Of a DNA stretch of 64,000 bases, positions 48,672 to 64,000 are shown in pieces. The notes below the pieces were generated by a model. That model was not told where the DNA came from. It did no database searches and worked only from the letters and a program-made list of their open reading frames with translations. The DNA is from Sphagnum compactum (Eukaryota > Bryophyta > Sphagnopsida > Sphagnales). The stretch spans positions 19,088,304 through 19,152,303 of the forward strand of contig OZ234496.1 in NCBI GenBank assembly GCA_965153455.1. Reading direction: 5' to 3'. The translations under genes and the position numbers were made by a program. Every line of letters begins with the position of its first letter. The stretch's first letter is position 1.

Positions 48672-51121
48672 TTTCATGGGTGCACCTTTTAATTGAATTC
48701 TCCTCTTCACAACTTGTTCATCTACTAATGTGTTTGCAAACTGACTTGAAATAACTTCATTAAGTAGTTGGTATGTTGGTTCCAATAGGAAGCATGTTTA
48801 CTTCCTATTGACTTGATTCTTCAATTCCCACTTCATCATCATTTTCCAACTCCATCTTTATGAACTCTTTTTTTATTTTTGGTATTCCTATATTTAATTT
48901 TTATTGAAAAATAGTTTGTCATAATTTCATTAAATACCACATCCTTATTAATAATCTATTTCCTTGTAAAATCCTCTATGAATTTAGAAGCCTTAAAATC
49001 CATCCAACAAAAATGCATTTAATGTTTTTAGGTTCTAGTTCGGTTCTTGAGCCATCAAGCTTTTGCACGATCTTGTACACTCTAATACTTTTAAATGATT
49101 CACAAAAAGCCTTTTTTTACCCCATGGACATTTAGGTGTCATTCCAATCACAACCTTGTGACAACTTCTAACCTTGAGCTAAACCATTATAGCGTCTACT
49201 CAAAATTTTGGACTCAAACCACTATGTTGCAACATGTTGCAATCCACTTGCACGATTGTTTGATTTACTAGTTTCACAATTCCATTTTGTTCATTAAGGG
49301 CTATAAGCATATAGATTTTTGATGTTGGATCCCATGACCTTTCAAAAATATTTCAAGCTCCTTGGAAAAAAACTTTCTACCATTGTCATTCTTAAGGATT
49401 TTTAGCTCCTCCCAATTTGGGTTTCAATAAACATTTTGAATTCCACAAACTTGGCAAAACATTCTCCCTTTCTTTTTAAGAAGTAACAAAATGTTTTCCT
49501 AAAATAGTCATCAATGAAGGTCAAGAAGTACCATACTCATCCAAGAAAAATGATTTTTGTTGGACCCCAAACATTGCAATGAACTAATCCAATCTAGCTT
49601 CTATGCATGATCCTCCTTTCGTAGGAAAATGGTTCCTCATGCTACTTCTTGAACACACAACCTTTGCAAAATTCCAATTTTGTATCATTATGGATGGAAA
49701 ATCCATCTACTAGCTTTTGTTTTACTAATGACTTCAAATTGTCAACACCCAGATGGCCCAATAATTGATGTTGTAAGTTTACATCATATACAACTTGCAC
49801 TTGCAACTACATGCACTAACTCTACTGCACTTGTAGCAACATGTGTTAGCTTTGTTGCACTTGCAACATGGGCACTCACACCATTGCATTCGCACATTCT
49901 ATTGCATGGTATGTTAATGCACTATAATTCATAGAGTTGATTTTTTCAAATCCCATGCATAACCACATATTTTTGACTATTTTTTAGTTGACATACATCA
50001 TCGCCAAACTCAACACTATACCCTTGGATGTTGCTTTACTCACAAAAAATATTTTTTTGTTAAACTAGGAATGTACATGACATCATTACACGTGGTTAAG
50101 ATTATGTTAGCTTTCACTATGATTTCATTTTTATATTCCCTTTCCAATTACCTCTTGTGTTGAGTTATATCCCATGTATATTTTTTATTGGTAATAGCCA
50201 TTCAAATTCAAAAAACTAGTCTCTTCTATGACATAGGTGCACGAAGGCACGAAAATTGACATACCAAAATTTATCACCAAACACTAACAAAGTTGTAATA
50301 ACAATTTTTTTTACTTGGATGGTCAACAACATTGTTTCCATGCTCATTTTTCTATGCATTATCAACTTTTTTTCAAGTTTCTTGATTTTTTTGTCTTTTT
50401 TTCTTTTTGAACATTATTTTGCCCAATGACCTTTCTTTTTGCAATATTTACAAATATCTTGAGATTTGTCTCTCACATTCTTTTTGAAGCTTTTACATTT
50501 TTGATTCTTATAAACTAAAATTATGTCACCTTTATTGGAATCATCACCTCTCTCCCTCCTCATGAGTTCTTCATTAAATAATTTCATGGTAACAACTTCT
50601 GAGGTTAATTGGTAAATTCATAGAACTTTAATGATGTGATCAATAGGTAATAATATTTAAGGAAACTCATGCAAAGCACCATCACCTTCACCTAAGGTGG
50701 CATTATAGCTCCAATGGCATCAAACTTTTCTACCATTGCATTCAACTTGTTGACATGTTGTTCCATAGTTTCATTAGATTTCATTCAGCATTTGGTTGTT
50801 AAAAAAATGCGAGTCAAAAAAAGATGATTCATTAACCCCTGGTCAAAATGCCTATCTGTAAAAACTTCCCACACACCCTTGGCAATGGTCTTTTGGCAAA
50901 CAATCATCAACTAGATGTTTGATAGACTTTAGACAATGAGATTCAAAGCATAATTCTTTCGCTTGGTGTATGAAGCTCGTGCATTTGCATTTGTTTTAGT
51001 TAGCTTCTGTTCATTCCCACCAATTAGACTCCATAAATGCTTTGCTTTAAGCGGAGTTTCAATTTTGAATCTCCATAACATATAATCTCTTCTTTCAAAC
51101 TTGTTTATAGCCCCATATTAT

Positions 51122-51133
51122 GGGCCCACAACC
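51122..51133 (-). promoter_or_regulatory. Putative primer-binding site of the copia element
   Basis: Directly inside the 5' LTR the coding strand reads GGTTGTGGGCCC. It has one mismatch to the complement of the anticodon arm of plant initiator tRNA-Met (GGGCCCATAACC), as I recall that sequence. The usual plant site TGGTATCAGAGC, which matches the tRNA 3' end, is absent. Confidence 0.5.
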
Positions 51134-51642
51134 TCTAAATTATCAAAATCTAACATGATTTAATTCTTTCAACTAAAAAGCAAAACAGGAAATTGTTGGC
51201 CTTGATTATTGACAAGTAAAATGAATACATGCAAAGATGTGAACTATGTATAATACCAAAAGATTATGAGGATCTTGCAAGTTCATGATCCAAATAGATA
51301 TAGTAAGCAAACATTATCTGCAATTAGCTAGCATGCTAAGGAATACACTTGTTCATCCTCTACACACACAAAACAAAAAACATTGTAAAATATATATACA
51401 TGAGGAGATGGCCCATGCATTAATAACCAAGTGAATGAGATCTTGTATCAATGGGGATTAGGTGGGAGAAGCATGTGAATCATTGTAACTATGTGTTCAT
51501 TTAACTATAGTGGATGCATTAACTAAGGAGTCCAACGTACTCAACATCAACACACACAAAAACTTAGGAGCAGATGATACATGAAAACTTAAGAACAAAT
51601 AGAACTCGAGTTCAACCACACACCAAGTAACTTATTTTGACA
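51134..51642 (-). repeat. Copia 5' LTR (right on this strand)
   Basis: About 509 bp. It aligns with 42662-43162 and has a small internal duplication near 51570-51600 (ACTTAGGAGCAGAT and ACTTAAGAACAAAT). The inner border has TCTAAA where the left copy has TGTGAA, so the terminal TG has mutated. Confidence 0.8.
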
Positions 51643-52472
51643 TACATGTTGTATTGAATGAATAGACTTGAACATAATTGTGGTAGTGTAACTAAAGCCA
51701 AAGAAAAAGAATGTGACTTGCCTCCCACAAGAATAGTTATTGGCTCTACCTTTCAAGGTATTCAAGGGAGAGACATTGCGATGCACCCTGAAACAAATGG
51801 GCCATAGTTTTGTCATTGCAACTTACATACATTCTAGAGTCATATGGAATCCACTATATGGAATCATTTCCAACATACTCAACGGATACACTTGCACTTC
51901 ACTTTGCTAACCACCATGTGTTACCAATTTAATATGTTGAATGTTTGTCATTCTTATGGATGTCATTTGAAGAGCACAACCATCATGCAATGATGAGCCG
52001 CTTGATCATTTGGGCAATTTGGTAGCTAACTCAAGGTTAAACCATATTGGTGTATTTCATGTAGTCGAAATCTTTTTAAATGCTATGAAATTTGTCGTAA
52101 ATTATTTTGTAAACATTTTGAAATAATATTATCAGGTTTTCATAGTTTATTTTGGAAACACTCTAAAAGAATACTCAAATTACATTTTCATAAATTATTT
52201 TGGAAACATTATTAAGGAATAGTCAAATTAGTTGTTAATAAATAACTCCAAGCAACATATAAAAATAATAACTAAATTAGGTTTTCATAAATGATTTTGG
52301 GAACATTTTATGAAGTAAAAATCTTCCCCCCCCCGCCCCCCCCTCCCCGCCCGGGCGGTGCCAGGAAAAGAAAATTGAAAAAAGAAATTGAAACTCAAGG
52401 GCTCTTCCCCCTTGTGCAAAGGAAAAGAAAAGAAGAAAAGTAAAAGAAACTGAATGGCTCTTGCACCCTCGG

Positions 52473-52481
52473 TTAGGGTTT
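52473..52481 (+). promoter_or_regulatory. Telo-box-like element upstream of RPT6
   Basis: TTAGGGTTT, the reverse of AAACCCTAA, followed by a second AGGGTTTG. Such motifs are common near the transcription starts of plant genes for ribosomal and proteasomal proteins. It lies about 120 bp before the start codon, probably in the 5' UTR. Confidence 0.5.
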
Positions 52482-52599
52482 GTAAGGGTTTGCGAAGCTC
52501 TTTGCTGCAATCCTCGGTTGCGAGACAGAGCTCTGCGAGCAAGCGAGAGACAGAGAAAGAGACAGCGAGAGACAGAGAGTTGCAAGTATTGTAGCAGCG

Positions 52600-55943
<3,344 letters not shown>

Positions 55944-56711
55944 ATGATCACAGGTAGCTGTATAGCATATTCTTTCTGACTCATCTAGGTGCACATGGAT
56001 ATAATCTCAGGGCATGTAAGTAGACTCCTAGTGTGGTGATACATTTGTTGGTTCGATCATATTGCACAATTTCCAACCCTTTTGAACTGTCCAGTGTGGG
56101 AATTGACAATGTTCAATCAATTTGATCATTACAGAAGTTTGAAAGGAGGATTGTGTCTTCTTTGAGCAGATGAATTATTGAATTCTCTTGTAAGTCTATG
56201 ATCATCTTGCTCAATCTTCCCTGACAAAATATCTGCACTCTCATGTGAAGTTTGATGAGGACCATAGTGTGCACCAGACTTGTTAGAGGTTTTTGTAAAG
56301 TCACCGTCTCTTCACCGTTGGTAGCTCTCCTTTCACCCCCAAACCCCCTCTTTCAGTGATATCCGCAAAGTAATGAAGTTTTATTATATCTGGGTATGAA
56401 ATGTGGAAACTGAACATTTAATGCACAAAGTTTGAGAGTAATTATAACAGCAGTACATGTAGGAGCACTGGAGGTACATGGGAAAAATAGAAAGAGCGGA
56501 AGAAGACAGGATGAACTCAGTTTACCACAAAAATTACTCATTTTCTGAGTTACAACCCCATTGAATGCTAATGTACCTTTTGCAGGTTTTTTTTAATCTC
56601 ACCTGGTTTATAACCAAACTTAAGAGTTCTGATGCTGTGTTTTCCTTACATTGCGGATTTCTCTATCATGCACATCAACTGAAGAAAATAGTGGGAGAAG
56701 ACAAGAACACA

Positions 56712-56949
56712 AGGAATGAGGAAAGAGTAGAAAAAGAGGGAGAAAAGAGAGCACTGAAGTTTCCTTTACTGTGAAGAACTAAACAGTAAACAATTGGCTC
56801 CAAAAAACTCCCCACTTAGAATCAGAAAACCCAAGGAATAAGAAAAGAGTAGAAAGAGGGGGAGAAAAGAGACCACTGAAGTTTCCTTTACTGAATTTAA
56901 CAGTAAACAGTTGGCTCCAAAAAGCTCCCAACTTAGAATCAGAAAACCC
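56712..56949. repeat. Tandem duplication of ~121 bp downstream of RPT6
   Basis: Two adjacent copies beginning AAGGAATGAGGAAAGAGTAG and AAGGAATAAGAAAAGAGTAG, each ending near TTAGAATCAGAAAACCC. It lies between the convergent RPT6 and DUF4079 genes. No coding role seen. Confidence 0.8.
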
Positions 56950-57099
56950 TTGATAGGATTATACAAAAGTCTTGTTTGAATAAGTGATCCTCTGGTGTTT
57001 CTGGTAGTGTGTTTTCCAGAGTTGTAGCCTCTTGGGTATCCCTTATCATTCAATGGTTTGTTTCTAGCCCATTTCTGACAGTATGGAAGACATGAATCA

Positions 57100-59008
57100 T
57101 CAAGGTAATTTGGTAAATTCGAACACTTTCAAAACAATCTCCAAACCTGTTGGGACTTGCCATATAAACAGCAACAGATTCACAGTGTTCAGTGCTATAT
57201 GAAGGCTTCGAGCTGTGTCATCACCCTTTTGCATTGCTGGTACAAGTGCAGCTGCCAGAGCCCACAATACAGTAATTCCTGCAACAGACCAGAAGATAGA
57301 AAGCCATGAAAACTGTCAGGTTAGTATACTAGAATTCCATTGCAAAACAAGCGGTAAGTACTAAAATTCCATGCTGATAAGTGTTGAAAGAAATTCAAGC
57401 ACCCTCCACATGTTTCTTGCATTGTAATTCTGTTGAGTGCTTGCACAGTTGCACATATCCAACATGTTGGTGTGAAATCTAACTATCTGTTAAAAGCATG
57501 CTGCTTCCCTAGAGCAAAGGTGTTCATCAATTCAGAACTGAGCTGGGATTGGCCTTTGACGGCAAAAATCAGGAATGCCATTTAGGGTTGAGTGTCTACA
57601 AGAGATTAGAAAGAGATGATTGCAACTTCACATACCTGCACCAGCATACAAATGAGGTCCTGGGAAAAGTTTTCCAGTGCGCAGAAAGGTATTAAGTCCG
57701 CCATAAAAAGAAAACAAAACTCCAGCACCAAGCAGTATGGAGCCCACATTGAAATGGCGATCTCTGAATCCTCCTTTCAGAAGCGCCTTTCTTGTCTGTG
57801 TCCACATGGTAATCCCACTTTGTTCATGCACTTCAAGGAGCAATACATGGGTTAAACATAGTTTATCACCTTCATTTGATCTTCAGTTGCAATATGTGTT
57901 CTTTACATTCTCGAAGATCTTCCTCGGAAAATACTGCCTTATTATATCCAGGGTATGAATGTTCCTCACCTCAGTAAGCTCATTGATCTGTGTCTGCACT
58001 GGAGAAGGCACTGCTTGTCCCTCTACTGTAGCAGGCACCTGCTTCTTCAAGGCATTGATCTCATCTTGAATGGTTCGCACACGCCGCCATTGCCAACCCA
58101 AGTATCCAGCCCAACCAGTGGCCAAGAGTAGGGTTCCCATCACGACAGGATGTATCAAGGCAAATATGCGCCCCTCAAGAATTCCAAATTGACCATCCAC
58201 AGCAAGTGCATCCTACATCCCCAATTCTCATGCACAGTTAGCTGAATGCAACAGCTGCTTGCCAACAAACCCAGTGGGCATCTGAAAGGGAAACAAACAA
58301 TCATAAGTCAGGCATGTTGGAAGGCGCCTGTGTCCTTCCTTGTTCAGCCATTACTACATTCCTTCTTCAAGAGGATTTCCCTTGAATCGGACAATTTGCA
58401 ACCAGATGAAGACTTATGTCCAATGCCCATCAGTTTAGCAAAGACATTGCCAGGAACTATAGATCCTGGTTCTCAGAAGTGCCATGGACATTGCCAGAAA
58501 CTATAGATTTTGGGTTCTGAGCATGCCACGGTACAGGACCTAAGTTTGGCGTAAACAGAGTTTTGGATATTATTGCCAAGGGAGAGAGAAATCCAACTGC
58601 GACACAGGTGGTAGGTGAGCAACAAGCAGCCAAAGAAACGCCATAGAAGAGTAAGAGACGAGAATTGAAGCTCTCTACCTGTGCAGTTAAAAGAAGAGGA
58701 GTGAGAGCTGCTGTTGCGGTGAGCAAGAATTTGGCACCGGGCAACGGTTTCTCGGCATCAAACTCCGACGACGCATTGCTTCTCTCAGTCTCATCGGCTA
58801 ATCTCTGCAACGCCGCCAGTGGAGCAGGACCAACAACACGTTTCCAACACCGCGAGTCCACAGACTGCGATGATTGTCGAAGCTCATGTGACCTGGTAAT
58901 AATACTATTCCTGAAAGAAGAAGAAGAAGAAGACAGGCTCGTTCTTCTTATTGCTGCACCTCGCAGAAACAGACTTCCGCATCCCAATCCCAACGCCGCA
59001 GCCGCCAT
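57100..59008 (-). CDS. Plastid-targeted DUF4079 membrane protein, complete, 4 exons
   Basis: Minus-strand exons 58679-59008, 57970-58212, 57636-57795 and 57100-57278 join in frame to 303 aa. Residues 1 to about 70 are rich in Ala, Ser and Arg with few acids, a typical chloroplast transit peptide; a GAA/TTC triplet run encodes its Ser stretch. A hydrophobic segment follows (FLLTATAALTPLLL), then the DUF4079 domain: GRIFALIHPVVMGTLLLATG, a charged loop, GGFRDRHFNVGSILLGAG, KLFPGPHLYAGAGITVLWAL and a last helix near LLLFIWQVPTGLEIV. I read four or five membrane segments. The family is found in cyanobacteria and plastids, is sometimes called cytochrome b561-related, and has no firm function that I know. 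The acceptor of exon 3 was placed at CACAG before ACAAGAAAG because it keeps the frame. The stop is TGA. Confidence 0.88.
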
Positions 59009-59659
59009 TCTGTTCCCACTCCCAAATGCGAAAAAAAATGAAAACAAACCAGAACTTTGGCAACTCTGTTCACCAAAACTTCTACAACTCTGTTGAATTG
59101 ATGTGAACCTGCAAGAGTTTGTCAATTGCGAGCAAGTCAAAAAACAAACAAACAAACAAACAAGCAACTGCAAATTTACAAAGAAACGACACTTTTGAGC
59201 AAAAAATACACCCCTCCCAAAAAAAAAAAAAAAACACAGTCGAGGGAAATTGCTCCAAGAATAGCAGCAGAGAAATTTGGTGCAAAGCTGCAAGAGAATA
59301 ATGTAGAGAGGGATGATGTGTTGCTGTGGAGAAGTAGGAAAGAGAAACAAGTGAGGTTTGAGGGATGATGGGAAGAAGGGGGAAAGGAAGCTGTGTGTGA
59401 GTTTTTTGGGTATGGCAATTGTGGCTGGGGAAGAGCCAGCTCATGCGCAGGTGCATGCAAGAGGGTGCAATTGCGGGGGGGGGGAGAAGGGGGCATATGA
59501 TGCGTTTGTAAAATCAATCGCCTTTTGCCTTCCTTTTTCCCCTCTTTCATGTGCGCAAAATCCAAGCAAGAGATGAAAGTACCAGCGTTGTCCTCCGGTT
59601 CTCACTTTTGCAGAGAACCTCCGGTCCCAGTTTCAAGCTTTTTTTTTAACAAGGATCAA

Positions 59660-59869
59660 GGTGCGTTCACACTTGATGTTAAGTCAGTGTTAAGTAAAAA
59701 TCTAGGTGGCATCCTAGGTGGCATGCAATGTTAAATAGGTGATAACTTAATGTTAAATGAATGTTAGCTTGACATAAACTCTTCATGGTAAGTAGGGTTA
59801 AGTCCTAAATGACTAGCTTGATGTCAGGGGACTTGACACTAAAGCTCGTAACACCAAGTGTGAATGCAC
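59660..59869. mobile_element. MITE copy 2 (~210 bp)
   Basis: It starts GGTGCGTTCACACTTGATG and ends with the inverted TAACACCAAGTGTGAATGCAC. It aligns along its length with 8392-8609, including the internal TCTAGGTGGCATCCTAGGTG, but is diverged. It lies about 650 bp upstream of the DUF4079 start codon. Confidence 0.75.
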
Positions 59870-62800
59870 TTTTATTGTATTAGAGTATTATACATTGGGA
59901 TGTTGAATAGGCTTGTGTGTAAGTGTCGAGAAAAAATGTTAGGGCCAATCAAATTGCTGGATTTGCTAGTTTGATTTTTATTTTTTTTCATAGGCCCGGT
60001 TTAGACTAGGAGTTGGGGCCAAAAACATTTTGGGCTAATAATGGGAAATTTGAACACTTCTTAGCTCATTGTTAGGCCTCAAGTTATTAATAAAATATTA
60101 TCTCTTTGGGGGTCGATGAGTTCATGTGTATAGCCATTAAGGTTTAAAAGTAAGGACCAAGGTTTCAATATGCTTTCATTCATTTGTTTTGTAGTCATTC
60201 TTCTTTTAATCTATGCTTTTGTTTTCCAGCTAAACCCTAAAAGTGAAACTATTATGGATAGGTATAGATGCAAGGTTCTTGTAACTCTTGTGTTTTGCAT
60301 GGCAATTGACATATTATTGTTATAATTGTGACGTTGAAACAACTTGTGTTTCAACAACATTATAATGCAATGATAATGATGGTTCTTTTCATTATGGAAA
60401 CAAATGGAGCAACAAGACAAAAACATTTCAACATTTCTCATATTTTAAATAGAAAAATTAGAAACTCTTTCCATCATTCACAAACAAGCACAAAAGCTCA
60501 ACAAGAAGAAAGAAAAATGAAGAGAGATGATATGAAAAGGAAAAGATATAAGGTTTGGTTTAAGGTTTACTTTGATTCTACAATGTGGATTTCATCAAAC
60601 TAACAATATTTTATTACAACAACATTGGCCTCAAAGGTTGCAATTGACCTTCCAAGTTTATAACTATTATTTTTTGCCTTGAGGCCAAATCAAGGCCATA
60701 AAGTGGTAGATTAAAAAAAATCAACCTCAATTTTCAATGTAAAGCTTTTGGGGTTGATTTTGGTGATTGCCCCAACAAGAATGTTCAATTTGCATTCAAC
60801 CTTGGCCTTGACTCATAGTGTAAAATGGGCCTTAGTCATCCTAAGTGAACTACTTGTTAACCCCTCAAGGCCCAATGGGTGAAAAGTATGCCTTTATGAA
60901 TCTAAAATTGTTTTTAAAAGGGGGGAAATATTGTAGGGACCATTTAGTGGTTGAGCAAGAAGTGTTATGAACCATGCACTAACTATGATGATATTGAAAC
61001 CAAGTGTAAATCACATATGACATCTCAGAAGTCCACAATGGAACATCACAAATGGGAAAAAGGGACGTGGTTGTTAATATTGTCATTCCCAGAATGGACC
61101 GGGTGTAGTTGGATAGATGTCATGCTAAATCTATTTTGCTAAAATATGGGGGTTTTAGGGTGATAAGATTCATCATAGTTAGAGCTAGAGAGTGCACTTC
61201 ATTTTGTTGTTAGAGAATCTAGAATCATCATATCTTAGGTGAATTAGAATCATATCATTTCATTAGATCATATCAATCTCCAAACTCCAATATGTAATTG
61301 AAATTAATTAGAGTCAAGAAATATTCACCTAACACACAAACCGTGGGCATTCTTCCTAGACAATCCCTATCGGCATTAATGACCAAAAACTTGAACAACT
61401 TAGTGTTTCCAAACTCCACAAACCCATTTCTATCCCCCCTATTGCAATCCAAAAATGAAAAAGAAAACTATTTTTTGTTGAATCATTGTTCTTCCTTTCT
61501 TATATTTTGCACCACCTCCTCTTTATAAGAACTTCCTACTTGACATTTTCACCAAGCCCACCAAAACTAAAATTCTTGAAGAAATGTAAAACAAAACCAA
61601 GAGTCATTCATTCTCGAATATAATTCACATCAACCCAACGTCGTTAGATTTTCCATCATCATTACCTACAACACAAAACAAAGCTTACACCAAGACACCA
61701 TCACCATTACCTACAACACAAAACAAAGCTCACACCAAGACACTAACACAGAGAAAACTCCATTAAAGATAACAATCAATGTCAACCTTTTTGTCGCTTT
61801 GTCCCTTTGGTTTCCTCATTCCTTTTCATCAACATCCATTCGGTCTTCATCGAGGACGATTCTTCATCCAACTCCATTTCCCCTCACACCAGGTCTGGTT
61901 CTTCAAAACAAATTCTTGTTCCAGTTCTGGTTTTAAACATCAGACCCATTTTGAGTTTGGTTCTTATGAACTTAGATTGCAACCGATGATTAATTGTTGG
62001 TTAATCTCATATTAACCTCGATTCCAGTCACCTTTTTCTTTTTAAAAACATGTATTTACAATCTTAGTTGTGGTGGTTCCACACATAAATGAAATCGAGA
62101 ACTCAATTGTGGGTTCAATTCTTTTGTGCACCAGTGTGGTTAGATTTCCTCTCTCTCTCCTTCCAGTTAAAGAACCGACATCCGGGTATATGGACCTTTT
62201 GACCAGGGGTTCTCAAAGAATCAAAGAATTGCAACATGCGCAACCCCCCCCCCCCCCCCCCCCCCCCCCCAAACCTCTTATCCGGGGCTTTTGGGGGTGG
62301 GGCTTACACAATCCTTTCCCTCTTTGCAATTGGTTGCACAAATGCTGTTTTATTACTTTTCCTTAGCCCTTTTTTCTAGCCACAACAAAGCCTCTTTTTT
62401 CTCTGCATGGTTTGTGCACCCATTCATGTATCAAACATGCTCACACCCGGCTCATAACCGGCAGAGCCTAGTCTTTGAGAACTTGTTTGTTCAGTCCCAC
62501 ACAAAGACTGGTGTATCAAATAATTAGATTTCCGAATTTTTTTTGAGACTTGCCTATTATCAATTTGCTTGTTTTGGCAATAGCGTCAGGCACCCCATTT
62601 CTTTCATTGGTTATGTTTTTATATAATAGGTACCCACCTCTCTTATGTTTAAGGATTCAAATTGAAATACCCACTTGATAACCGCCTTCCATAAGGTCCA
62701 GGTAAGTCTTTGTAGAAAGCCCTAGTATAATAAGTCCTAGTGTAAGTGGAAGAATAGGGGTTGGTTTTTCCCCAATTTAAAAAACCAATATTGTGGTACA

Positions 62801-64000
62801 AGGGCAGCTTTAAATGCATATTTGTCGAATAATTAATTAAATTTCATGTTCAAAAAAATTTAAATTCAATAGATTCACACTATCGAAATTCACACATCAC
62901 GTTATGGGGGCATTAAAATGTTGGCCTTTAGTTCGTATTGAGGCTAGAGTGCCAAGGAAAGTGTATATTTTCTTTCACATACATCAAACCATAAAAGATA
63001 CAACTTGCCAAAAACAATATCAAACAAAACTTTTGAACATTAAATTTATCCTTGAAAATAATTTATCCTCGTTGAATTTTTGGGGAAATTTTTTGATATG
63101 TTTGAAATTTCAGAATAATTTTACATTGACTTTGCTTAAGAATGAATTTTTAAAAAAAAATTCATTCTCTCCTTCCTTCTTTACCTCAAAACCTCATCTT
63201 TTTCATTGACGAATTCATTGAAATTGCTGAAAAATTTGTGCACTCCCAATGCCAAAAACTTGGAAGACCAAAAAAAAAAGAGTGTCCAAATGACTTGACA
63301 CCTCAAAAATTATTGTCTCAACAATGACAACAACATACAATATTTACAAAGTGAGCAAATTTCATTGGATTTCAAATGTTAGAATTGAGCATTTATTGCA
63401 CGAGATTTAAATATATTTGTTGAATATTCATAATGACAATGACAACTATAGTGAAAGAAAATTTAAAACTTATATTAAATTTTATTGTAACACCAATATT
63501 GGGAAAAAGGAGTTTCCAGCCCCCTTTAATGATTATGTATTTTTTGTTGTGTCATTTTTTAATTTCACCTTGAGCTTAACCCCCTTTATGAGAAAACTAC
63601 AATTCTTGCCATTGAGTCCCCTTGCTTTTTGCAAATAACTTTAATATGTATAAGAAATGATTAACAAAATGATATTTCAATTTCAATTTTGAAGTTCAAT
63701 TTCCATGTGACTCATTTTGCCCATCTAGCCAATTGCATTTGTGCAATCAAATAATTCATCTGTGAAAATAATTCCATCCATTGTGAAATTTTTTATCCAT
63801 CAAATTGTGCCCAACTATTGTCAACTTCATCCATCACCAATTTCCATATGATCAATTACTTGGGTGATAAATTCCATCCATGAACATAGTTCCATTCATC
63901 CATGGGACATTTCATTTATGTTGAATATTCTGTCCAAAAAAATAGTGTAATTGATGTGGTCACATTTTTTCATTCATTTACGACAAATACATTTTTGTGG
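59870..64000. other. AT-rich end of the window without a supported gene
   Basis: Short ORFs only. It includes a 27-C run at 62244-62270, a ~40-bp tandem duplication near 61660-61745 and a purine-rich AAAAGGGGGGAAATATTG at about 60915. The last could be an LTR-retrotransposon polypurine tract, but no LTR pair was found. Confidence 0.5.
62244..62270. repeat. 27-base poly-C run
   Basis: Uninterrupted C homopolymer. Its true length may be affected by assembly or sequencing. Confidence 0.85.

Larger units (their letters stand above)
42662..51642 (-). mobile_element. Ty1/copia LTR retrotransposon, degraded, with a nested hAT insertion
   Basis: Two direct LTRs flank an internal region that reads gag to RNase H on the minus strand. 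Gag begins near 51100 (KFERRDYMLWRFKIET). A CCHC knuckle lies near 50450 and has a stop before its last Cys. GAG-pre-integrase and integrase lie at about 48900-49700 and carry stops. Reverse transcriptase lies at about 43920-44770 (FYMDDLL at ~44150) and RNase H at about 43200-43650 (HIDIQHHYVRD). The order integrase before reverse transcriptase defines Ty1/copia. Flanking pentamers TACAA and TACAT fit a mutated 5-bp target duplication. Without the 3.9-kb hAT the element is about 5.1 kb. Many stops show it is inactive. Confidence 0.88.

Noticed and set aside
48471-48785. 104-aa minus-strand ORF across the hAT right end
   Set aside because: It is a chance fusion of the copia linker frame with hAT terminal sequence across the insertion junction.
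60910-61140. Possible LTR start after AAAAGGGGGGAAATATTG
   Set aside because: It resembles a polypurine tract followed by TGTAGGGACC, but no second copy of the following sequence and no retroelement protein is nearby.

Overview
The window is nuclear DNA of a land plant. Plant-specific or plastid-targeted proteins, GT-AG introns, AT-rich gene-poor spacers and plant-type Ty1/copia, Ty3/gypsy and hAT elements all point that way. I cannot name the species. The wide gene spacing, the kinase type and the hAT type lean towards a non-flowering lineage (bryophyte, lycophyte, fern or gymnosperm), but that is only an inference.

Layout. 1.3-2.5 kb: a tandem array of about 200-bp units with palindromes. 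2.6-3.6 kb (-): a tyrosine-kinase-like protein kinase without its 5' end. 3.6-6.3 kb: a possible fold-back-like insertion made of GC-rich hairpin modules, a small repeat-coding ORF and two further tandem arrays. 6.4-7.6 kb (-): a secreted or membrane L-type lectin protein. A 98-101 bp direct repeat that carries the kinase stop codon flanks the kinase plus insertion. 8.4-8.6 kb and 59.7-59.9 kb: two copies of one MITE. 8.6-18.7 kb: AT-rich, with no gene I can support. 18.7-22.1 kb (-): a complete eight-exon Rab1/RABD2 GTPase gene, with a 42-bp minisatellite upstream. 23.3-24.4 kb: a gypsy integrase relic. 30.36-30.96 kb: an isolated GC-rich island with several TATA-like motifs. 32.2-34.8 kb (-): a five-exon gene for a 400-aa protein I do not recognise. 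36.3-36.9 kb: a 133-bp tandem array. 37.8-40.0 kb (+): a four-exon gene for a 437-aa protein with an acidic repeat block and a conserved C-terminal domain.

40.7-42.2 kb (-): a decayed copy of the alpha subunit of pyrophosphate-dependent phosphofructokinase. 42.66-51.64 kb: a minus-strand Ty1/copia element with two LTRs, into which a 3.9-kb hAT transposon inserted, leaving an 8-bp target duplication (one mismatch). The hAT transposase frame has four premature stops, all TAG. 52.6-55.9 kb (+): a complete nine-exon gene for the 26S proteasome ATPase RPT6. 57.1-59.0 kb (-): a complete four-exon gene for a plastid-targeted DUF4079 membrane protein. The last 4 kb is AT-rich without a supported gene.

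The housekeeping genes (Rab1, RPT6, DUF4079) have no evident functional link and stand as isolated islands. The most unusual items are the hairpin array, the unknown five-exon gene, the amber-only decay of the hAT transposase, and the copia primer-binding site, which matches the anticodon region rather than the 3' end of initiator tRNA-Met.
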